A model generated the notes under the pieces. The model was given only the letters and a program-made list of their open reading frames with translations, had not been told where the DNA came from and ran no database searches. A DNA stretch of 64,000 nucleotides from Triglochin maritima (taxonomy: Eukaryota > Streptophyta > Magnoliopsida > Alismatales > Juncaginaceae). Every line of letters starts with the position of its first letter. Positions within the stretch are counted from its first letter, which is position 1. This document shows positions 56,844-64,000 of the stretch, one piece after another. Position numbers and translations under genes: made by a program. The stretch is taken from positions 12,192,501 to 12,256,500 of the forward strand of contig OY821787.1 of assembly GCA_963682175.1 (NCBI GenBank), written 5' to 3'.

Positions 56844-57565
56844 GTAACTTGCATGTTTGTATGTTCATTGGGGGTATTTTAATCATAAACATATTAGGGG
56901 ATTTTGATGGGTTTTTCCATAAGATTTAGACACTTCCCATGCTTAGTTTCCTCATGTTTATTGACTGAAATTTCCTGTTGAATATGCTACATGTTAGTTA
57001 AGTGTTTGCATTTGTGGTTGCTTTCTCGATTGATTGAAGAAACTTTGTTTTGATGGGTTTTGCCATAAGATTGAGACCCCTCCCATGCTTAGCTTTGTTC
57101 TTCACATGAGTTTATGGTTTTTGATGAGTCTTGTCATATTTTTAGACACTTCTCATGCTGAGCCTAATCTTATGATAATCAAGTAATAATTGGCGATACG
57201 TTGTGTGAATGGATTGATAAATTTTGCCACATCTTTAGACACTTTCTATGCATGAAAACACACACCCGACATACACACACATACATTCTTACATGCATCA
57301 TTCATCACTTATTTCACTTCATATGTGCACACACTCCACCCCTTAGGGGTTTCTGTTCCTGATTTCCAATCTTTAGTTGCTTTCTTTTGCATTTCTTACT
57401 TACTAGTTTAGTGTAGTTTAGCATAGCATAATCAAATCTTTTTCTCCTTTTTCGCCACTTGATTTCGGACAAACCAGAGGCTACTTACCTCCCTGTGGAT
57501 CGACCCGTACTTGCTGCATCTTCACCGACGTCGTGCACTTGCGGTATTTTAAACAGATTAAATCA
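56844..57565 (+). repeat. Element P 5' LTR, 3' piece with internal degenerate repeats
   Basis: The repeated phrase GGGTTTTGCCATAAGATTTA / GACACTTCCCATGC occurs four times in decayed form (from 56897, 57051, 57121 and 57215). The usual U5 end GTCGTGCACTTGCGGTATTT then runs to AAATCA at 57565. The primer site follows. Confidence 0.8.
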
Positions 57566-57571
57566 AGATTT

Positions 57572-57588
57572 TGGCGTCGTTGTCGGGG
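57572..57588 (+). other. Primer-binding site, tRNA-Asp (element P)
   Basis: TGGCGTCGTTGTCGGGG has two differences from the tRNA-Asp complement, six bases after the LTR end. Confidence 0.85.
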
Positions 57589-58800
57589 AGGTGCTCAGTC
57601 CAAACTCTAGTTTGGACGATTCGAGTGGATTTATTTTTTTGTTTGTAGTTTGCTTTGTTTCAGGAGACTCTGAGGAGCAAGAGAAGTCACCAGGAGAAGT
57701 TTGGAGGACAATTGAGCCACATGGACCGCCAATCAGCAGCCTTAGACATCCAACTTGCGGTTTGGTGAGCTCCACTTTCCTCCTTCTTTCTTTGGTTTAT
57801 TTTTACATATGGTATAGTGGTTTGGGGCTCAATTGGCATGTTTTGTAGTTTGCCCCCAGATCAATAATCAATACCATTTTAATCAACTTGGCCATTAAAA
57901 CCCAAAGCAAAAGATTAGACATTCTTGCTTGCTTAGGTCATGCATCATATACTTGACTTAGGCACGTAGGTTGTCTTTTATTTTAGCTTTACTTTCATTT
58001 ATTGAGTGCTGGTGTGAGGTACGCATTTCTTACTCTCATTCATGCATTGTGTATGAACATGCATTAGTTAGTAGGAATTGCATTGCAACAAGTGTGAGTT
58101 GAGGGTTTGATTGGAGAATTGATTTCTAGATTAACTCCAAAACACTCTTAAGGAGGGGTTGTCTCATATAAGATACGGTGGGGGATTTCATCACCATTTT
58201 CTTTGCCCCAAAAATAACACTAATCAAGAGCCTAACTTTAAAATCAAGTAGACATTGGCCCTTAGGATCTCGGGCGCATTAAGAGAGTGATCCGGTCACG
58301 ACCGTCATGGCGTGATCGTTGTCGCCCCACTCTGTCGATAGTAGGAGAGATGAGATCTCCGGATCTTGGCTCACTTGATGGGCTTTGTGGTCTTCGTCGT
58401 AGAGAGGTGACACGTGTTGAGGCCGTGTGACCTCGCAGTTAGGCGTCATCTAGCTGTAAGGACCTATAGTGACCTTATGTTGTTTGAGCCTTGCTTGCTT
58501 GTATGCTTCTACCAATACCTACCCTTCGTAGCATAAAGACTTCTTCCCTTCTCTCCTGAGTCATTCCCTCTCATCTTTGTACTCATGTCTTCTCCTCCAT
58601 GCACATTCTGCTTTAGTTGTTTTGAAAGAGAGAAAAAACTTTCTTTCTTTTTTGTCAGACTCATGTGGGTGTGCAATCTGTGTGCATGCCAGTGTGGACA
58701 CGAGATGTCAGGCTCGTTTGAAGAGATCCGACATTGATCTATCCTCGATTGTTGACCTTTCGAATGCATCCTTATCCCGTGTCCTACACAGTCCCAGGAT
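57589..58800 (+). other. Element P leader, with a possible 101-bp exon at 57664-57764
   Basis: TGCTTTGTTTCAG (acceptor-like) precedes 57664, and TTTG|GTGAGC (donor-like) follows 57764. The exon length equals that of element B (13514-13614). It holds decayed versions of the GACCGCCAATTGGCGG palindrome. The rest is non-coding leader colinear with 13615-14552. Confidence 0.5.
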
Positions 58801-60206
58801 CATGACCAGTCGTCAACCACACGAGGGTGACTCAGGTTTTGGACCTCCACCACCCTTTGATCTAGAAGGTGGGGGTCCACAACCTCATCAATTGGTTCCC
58901 TAGGCTTCCATCCCCCTCCGCGTTCGATGCTACCCGAGCCGTACTGCCATACCTTCTTGCATCGTATTGCCCGAGGCAAATGGGAACCACTTTGAGGTTA
59001 AGCCTCAATTTATCTCCATGCTCCCTCACTTCACTAGGAAAGGTGACCCCTATATCTTTCTCAAGGAATTTGAGGAGGTCTGCGCTATGTTCAAGTTGCA
59101 ACAACTTATCATAGACTCCATCCATCTTAGGCTTGTCCCCTTTGCACTAAAAGATGATGCCAAGAAGTGGTTGTACAGCAAGCAGGCGAATGCCTTTAGG
59201 ACTTGGGATGAGTTTCAATCTGCATTCCTCAAGAAGTACTTTCCAAATCATCGCACTCAAAAACTGAGGAACGAAATCAATTCGTTTTATCAGCATGAGA
59301 CTGAATCATTCCTTGCATACTTAAACTGGTTCAAGGATCTACTATCCTCATGCCCTCACCATGGCATCGAGTTATGGTGCCTGTGTCAGATTGTTTACGA
59401 GGGTCTTCACATCCCATCCCGAACGCTCCTTGAGTCCATGTATCAAGGAGAGTTCTTAGGAAAGGATGAAAGGGAGGCATGGGTTTTCCTAGAAGACCTC
59501 GCTGAGAAAACTATGGAGTGGGAGAGTGTGAGGGAACCACCAGCATCATCTAGCATAAGAGGAAGGATCGCAAACACAAACTCAAATAGATCGGGTGCCG
59601 AATTTGCTGTCGATACCACTATGGCCACCGAGGCACGCATGGCGGCCTTAATGCGCCGTATGGATTCGATTGAGCTCCAATACCAGAAAAATGTGTCACA
59701 TGTATCTGCATCTGGTCCAGTTCCCTGTTATTTATGTGGTGGGATAGGTCATGTAGGAGGCGAGTGTGCGTCCATTCCTCCTGAGATGGAACAGGTCAAT
59801 GGCATCTATGATAGATCCAGGAATGACCCATATTCATCATCATATAACCCTGGATAGGGGAATCACCTAACTTTTCATGGAACCAAAACAATGCCTCGGG
59901 TGGTCCTTTAAACTTCTCTCGGCCACCTAACCGACCACACCAACCTCCCATGCATTCACAGTCTTATCCGCCACCCCAAGCTCATATCACCAACCCACCA
60001 GGTTTCCCAATTCCAACAACATCAAAACCTAGTTTAATTCTCTTGAGAACCTGACCCGTGGACTTGAGAACTCAATGAAAAACTTTATGTCTTCCCCAAG
60101 TCAAGTTCTCACATCAAATCAGCAGATCATCAAATCTCTCGAGCTTCAGATGGGCCAATTGGCTCAGTCTGTACTTGAGAGAGAGCGAAGGACTCTGCCT
60201 ATCCAG
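58801..60206 (+). pseudogene. Element P Gag (Athila-like, broken)
   Basis: The frame starts at ATG 58801 (MTSRQPHEGDSG). A TAG at 58901-58903 interrupts it, and the same frame resumes with the capsid core (FEVKPQFISMLPHF, PYIFLKEFEEVC, DDAKKWLYSKQ, FLKKYFPNHRT). An alanine-rich linker and a CCHC knuckle CYLCGGIGHVGGEC (near 59720-59765) follow. A TAG at 59855-59857 stands where element A has TGG, and a one-base deletion near 59870 shifts the frame. The coiled tail near 60130-60200 (LELQMGQLAQSVLERERR) is cut by element Q at 60206. Protease and anything downstream lie beyond Q, outside the window. Confidence 0.92.
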
Positions 60207-61597
60207 TGTTGAACGTTTTATTTTAACCGCAAGTGCACGGCCGCGATGAAGCGGTGGCAAGTACGGGTCATCCTCAGGGAGGTGAGCAGCCTCTTGCTTG
60301 TACGAAATCAAGTGGCGAAAATAATGGAGAAGAGAGTTGGTTACGCTACTCTACACTAAACTATGTTAAGAAGTATGAAATGCGAACGAAAGAAACAATC
60401 AATGAACTAACAACTAAGCTAAGAACAAAGGAGGAATGCTAGAATACAGAAATGGAAAACCCCTAAGGGGTGGAGTGAGTGCACACATGCAAAGAGGTGG
60501 GTGTAGAATACATTCTTTAAGCACATGAAGGTGGTGTTTATCAAGCATAGGAAGTGTCTAAATGTTATGGCAAAACCTATCAATCTATTCACCAACTTAG
60601 TTGATTAACATTTACATATGCAAGGTGTTTATTTCAGAACCTAAACAAGCATGAGAGGTGTCTAATCATTTTGGCAAAACTCATCAAGTTGTAAATTCTA
60701 TCCTAAACAAGCAAGCATACATTCATGTTTAATCAACACATTGAAATTAAAGCATTCATCCCATTCTCTAATGCATGTATGTACATCTACTCCACCCCCC
60801 AAAGGGGATGGTTCTACTCACTAAACATTACACTAATTATTAAACTATGGAAAGAAAGCATATTAAAACTAAGCTAGAATTAAAAGACGATTAAACTAAA
60901 ACATGCACAAACAATAAAAGAAGCATAAAACAAACAATGAAAGAAACACAAAACTTTATTGATAAAATGACACACATTAAAGTAGCATCCTCCTACTTTA
61001 GTGTGTGCTTCAAGGCCTCACTTCTAGTAGGAAGAATAGCCACTTAAAATATGGAGTGATTACAATAGGAGGTGAAGAGTTCTATTTATAGGCATGGAAA
61101 AAGCTAATCCGGGACAATCCCCCGATGTGGGACTAAACAGATACCAAAAATAGCCTAAACATCCTCTAATACATGTGCTGGAGAAATTTGAGCGGATTTG
61201 GGCCAAAATGGACCGCCAATTGGCGGTCTATATGGTTCAGATCCTGCTCATTTTTGTTGTGGGCTTTTAATTCTGGTATTGTTGGTCTTTGATGCGGTTA
61301 CTTGACTTGTTGGAGCTCCGACCCGAATCGAATTGGTAAAATACTCCCCATGATGGTGTGGAGTATTCTGTTTTGCTCTTAGGTCCTTCTCTCTTGCAAT
61401 CAGGTCCTTCTTCCTTGCATCTTGGTCCCCAGATCTCACAATTCAGTCCTTTTTCCCAGCTTTTGGGTCCTTTTATCCTTCATCTCTTCAAACCTATTTA
61501 TTCCTGAAAACTAAACATAAAACTCGTGACATAGCATTGTTTAGGTGAAAGATAATGGATATAAGATACAAATATAAGCATGAAATGATGTCAATCA
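60207..61597 (-). repeat. Element Q 3' LTR (1391 bp)
   Basis: Starts TGTTGAACG and ends GATGTCAATCA on the plus strand. It carries the perfect 18-bp palindrome GACCGCCAATTGGCGGTC (61211-61228), the CCGGGACAATCCCCCG hairpin and the minus-strand TATA box (CTATTTATAGG, near 61082). It also has the CCACCCCCCAAAGGGGATGG stem (60791-60810) and two copies of AAGTGTCTAAATGTTATGG-type text (60545-60680). Confidence 0.93.
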
Positions 61598-62880
61598 AAT
61601 ACCCCCACACCTAACTTTTGCTAGCCACGAGCAAAACAAAGAAAGAGAAAAGCATACGAAAAAACAAGAAATCCTAACTCACTTTCGTAGGAATCACGGT
61701 TGCACTTAGCACGTGCAACAAGCCGTTAAACCTCATTGTCGCCAAGGAGGAGGAGTGTTGTCTCCTGAGGGTTTTCAGCGGATATACCCACAAAATCCGA
61801 ACAAGATGCATTAATCAATCTAGCTACACGACTCGTTGGACTCATTTTGTCGATCATGGGACGCGGTAATACTACGGGTCGACTCTATAAATGTAATCGG
61901 TCCACACACCTAGCCTAATGAGTTATTCGTGAAAGTTAGTTAAGGACTTGAGTGAAAGACATGGGCAACCTTAACTTCTGAATGTGATACAATGTGTAAA
62001 GTCCATTTTGGTTCTTATTTGACTTTTTTTCTTCTTTTCTTCTTTTTTCATTTTTTTTCATTTGAGGATTTTATTGGTTGGTGTTTGATTCTCCCAGGGT
62101 CAGGTTTCGTGCATCATTGCCTATGAGGACTTACACTATCACGTACTCCTTCCCCCAAATCTCCACATAGGGCGATCCCTACCACCCGTGTAACGGGAGT
62201 TCGGTCCGTGCATCCCAAGTCAGATGACTCGAAAGCACGAGGCACAAAGTCCCCTCAGACCTACTTTCCCGAGTGATAGGAGCCGTGCGAGAAGAGAGAA
62301 CACCACTTATTTATCTACATGGGAACCAAAACCCCTACACTTAAGTTTCACAAAAAGAGATTAAGGGCCATTGACTACGACAAACTTACTTATACTAACA
62401 GACACGAATTATTTGCCTCACTAGGTTCAGGGTGGACTTCTTTAAATGTTTGAGTACTGAAACCCTATGATTACACGCCCCCCGAGGGAAAACCGGGGTG
62501 CATCCTAACGACTCGATAAGACCTAAAGTCAGTAAACTAGAAATCCTAATGCATCAAGTTCAAGACAATTTTGGGAGCTTTCTTTTTACTTTGCCTCTCA
62601 ACGGTTTTGCACATACTAAACACACGCAAAACCCACAAAAACATTTTCTTTCACAAACACATGAAGATTTTGAAAGAAATGTGAAAATTTTAAAGCACTA
62701 GGCAAGCAAAAGAAGACAAGTCACCCAAGGATCATGGCAAGCAGATATATCAATGTTAAATGCGGCACACTAGCATGACCCTAGCAGTACACACAAAAGA
62801 AAAGAAAACCAAAGGAAAAAGACTCGAATATGTACACACGTAAAACACCCCCCCACACCTACTTCATGCATTGTCCTCAA
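61598..62880 (-). other. Element Q 3' non-coding domain and polypurine tract
   Basis: On the plus strand it begins AATACCCCCACACCTAAC (the terminal polypurine tract in reverse) and ends near ACTTCATGCATTGTCCTCAA (the internal block in reverse). In between it closely matches E and B, including CCCGTGTAACGGG (62185-62197) and the TTGCACTTAGCACGTGCAA stem (61700-61718). No gene seen. Confidence 0.8.
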
Positions 62881-63182
62881 TGAATGTGAACAAGATACTA
62901 CATGGATACATGCATGAAAAAGGAAAGATCTCAACAACATGAAGTACAAAGGGATGTTCAGGGTCATGTTGATGGACACAAACCCAAATTCCCTCAAAAC
63001 CTGTGAGAAGCTGAAGAAGGGAGATAAATACGTGAAGAAATTGGGGCCCAAGTACACAAGGGTTGGGGCCTACAACAATCAATGCTTACTGAAGGAGTCT
63101 TTTGTTATTTTGTTTTTTTTTCTTTTTTTTCTTTTTTTTACAAGATATATACATCAACCAAGATATTCTCATAATCATTTGG
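62881..63182 (-). other. Element Q spacer between ORF X and the 3' domain
   Basis: Non-coding, with T-rich tracts at 63110-63140 on the plus strand. It is colinear with 24001-24337 of element E. Confidence 0.6.
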
Positions 63183-63698
63183 TCAAGGAACATCAAATGA
63201 GAACATCATGTTTTGAGGACCAGAGACTTGCCGAGATGGGCAAACTCCACTGGTACTCTGAGGTGTCATGCGGGGTGAAAGGTCAAAGCTGAAAGGCTCG
63301 AACCCCTCATGATATTGGTTGGGTGTGGGCAACAAAGAATGAAGTTGTGTTGCCTCACTAGGGTTTAATTGCTCATCGAAGAAAACCCTCCAACCAATAG
63401 GTGGGTGCATCGGAATGAGTTCCTCAGGCTCATTCGATGGATGCAGCAGACTTGCATCACTAAGAATGGGGCTTCTCCCCAAGTCATCCACCAAGGACCT
63501 CCCACCATCGTTTAGATCATCAAGCATAAGCTCGGTCATAGGTGGGTCCTTGTTGGAGTCAATATGAAGCTCAAATGGCTCAATGGCCATGGGACATGAG
63601 GTAGAGACACCTTCTGGTATAGGCATATGATGAGGTGTCTCACTCTCACTAGTACTCTCAACTAAATCATGCAACGAACACTCCCTTTGGACATTCAT
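63183..63698 (-). CDS. ORF X of element Q (171 codons, unknown function)
   Basis: The frame runs from ATG 63698 (MNVQRECSLHDLVES) to a stop at 63183, ending MMFSFDVP. A central IGWRVFFDEQLNPSEAT aligns with PVGWRVWIDDHNFSSAM in E and B, and the ends are alike (VMFPFQVH in E). The protein is acidic, with no membrane segment, zinc site or enzyme motif seen. It is in the same frame as the protease upstream, separated by a single TAG at 63702-63704 and one codon. It is therefore probably the C-terminal domain of the polyprotein cut by a CAG-to-TAG change. Confidence 0.6.
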   Translation of the reverse strand: MNVQRECSLHDLVESTSESETPHHMPIPEGVSTSCPMAIEPFELHIDSNKDPPMTELMLDDLNDGGRSLVDDLGRSPILSDASLLHPSNEPEELIPMHPPIGWRVFFDEQLNPSEATQLHSLLPTPNQYHEGFEPFSFDLSPRMTPQSTSGVCPSRQVSGPQNMMFSFDVP

Positions 63699-63701
63699 GT
63701 T

Positions 63702-64000
63702 CTAGGCCAGCTCACTCTGTTGCATTGCGAAGACAGGCAATGAGTTTTCGCTGGGCCCACGATCATTCTCAACGGATTGCATTGGGGTTAGGGGTGTTCG
63801 TTGATTCTGTGGTGCTTTCTCCAATTGGCGGATGAGATTTAGATTTAAAGGTTCATCCATGGGTTCCTGTTGCCTACCAGAGTTGAACACATGAAACTCG
63901 GCACTCATGTTACCGAATGAGAGCTTCATGAGACCATTTCTACAATTAATCAAGGCATTGGAGGTTGCCAGAAATGGTCTACCCAAAATCAAAGGTATTT
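63702..64000 (-). pseudogene. Element Q protease, C-terminal part (partial)
   Basis: ILGRPFLATSNALINCRNGL and MKLSFGNMSAEFHVF match the end of the retropepsin in element A (7140-7260). The active-site part lies beyond base 64000. A Gln/Glu-rich tail leads to the TAG at 63702. Confidence 0.88.

Larger units (their letters stand above)
60207..64000 (-). mobile_element. Element Q: Athila-like element, 3' half (runs off the window)
   Basis: Minus-strand element with its 3' LTR at 60207-61597. Next come the polypurine tract, the conserved 3' non-coding domain, ORF X and the C-terminal half of a protease at the window edge. It landed in element P gag; the left duplication would be TCCAG (60202-60206) and its partner is outside the window. 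Whether it has RT cannot be seen, but ORF X directly follows the protease, where RT would normally be. Confidence 0.9.

Overview
This window looks like nuclear DNA from a flowering plant, in a heterochromatin-like block made almost wholly of transposable elements. The grounds are Athila-like LTR elements primed by tRNA-Asp, SIRE-like copia elements primed by initiator tRNA-Met, a Ty3 element with chromovirus-like pol, a plant L1-type LINE with zinc-knuckle ORF1 and zf-RVT tail, a CACTA end, and one broken gene of the land-plant DUF247 family. No intact host gene, tRNA, rRNA, CRISPR array or prokaryotic feature was seen. The species cannot be named from the sequence.

Layout. 1-13350: a LINE on the minus strand, split by a complete but RT-less Athila-like LTR element (A, 2474-9820; TSD GCCCT). 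13351-30925: a second Athila-like element (B, plus strand). It is interrupted by a gag-only copia element (C, 15203-20272, TSD AAAAC) and by a copia solo LTR (D, 20856-27702, TSD GGATT). D was itself hit by a very young Athila-like deletion derivative (E, 21151-26549, TSD TTCTT; I found one difference between its two 1546-bp LTRs). 30926-32753: the 3' end of another copia element (F). 33633-36887: a DUF247 pseudogene on the minus strand, cut by a 1790-bp solo LTR (I, 33977-35766, TSD CTTTT). 37150-37623: a CACTA terminus. 37690-38235: an Athila-like LTR scrap. 38236-45940: a Ty3 element (L, minus strand) with decayed gag-pro-RT-RH-INT. 45941-53664: mostly unrecognised AT-rich sequence with old LTR remains. 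53665-60206: Athila-like LTR pieces and element P (plus strand), whose LTR carries a solo LTR (O, 55474-56838, TSD ATTGT). 60207-64000: element Q (minus strand), inserted in P gag and running off the window.

How the parts work together. Elements A, B and E have no reverse transcriptase, RNase H or integrase, and none is seen in the parts of P and Q inside the window. They look like a non-autonomous Athila-like group that borrows enzymes in trans. They share LTR ends TGATTGA/TCAATCA (A has TGATG/CATCA), a tRNA-Asp primer site, and a hairpin beside the TATA box. B, E, G (the 3' part of B) and Q also share a roughly 1.2-kb structured 3' non-coding domain, and B, E and Q a C-terminal protein domain (here called ORF X). 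A lineage-specific palindrome recurs both in U3 and in a short leader segment that looks like an exon. Element E kept only LTRs, PBS, ORF X remnant and the 3' domain, yet transposed recently, so it works as a natural deletion map of the cis signals. The copia-type LTRs carry dense arrays of CGGTCGACCG-type palindromes.

Limits: alignments were done by eye. Ends marked by TSDs are base-precise; other ends are approximate.
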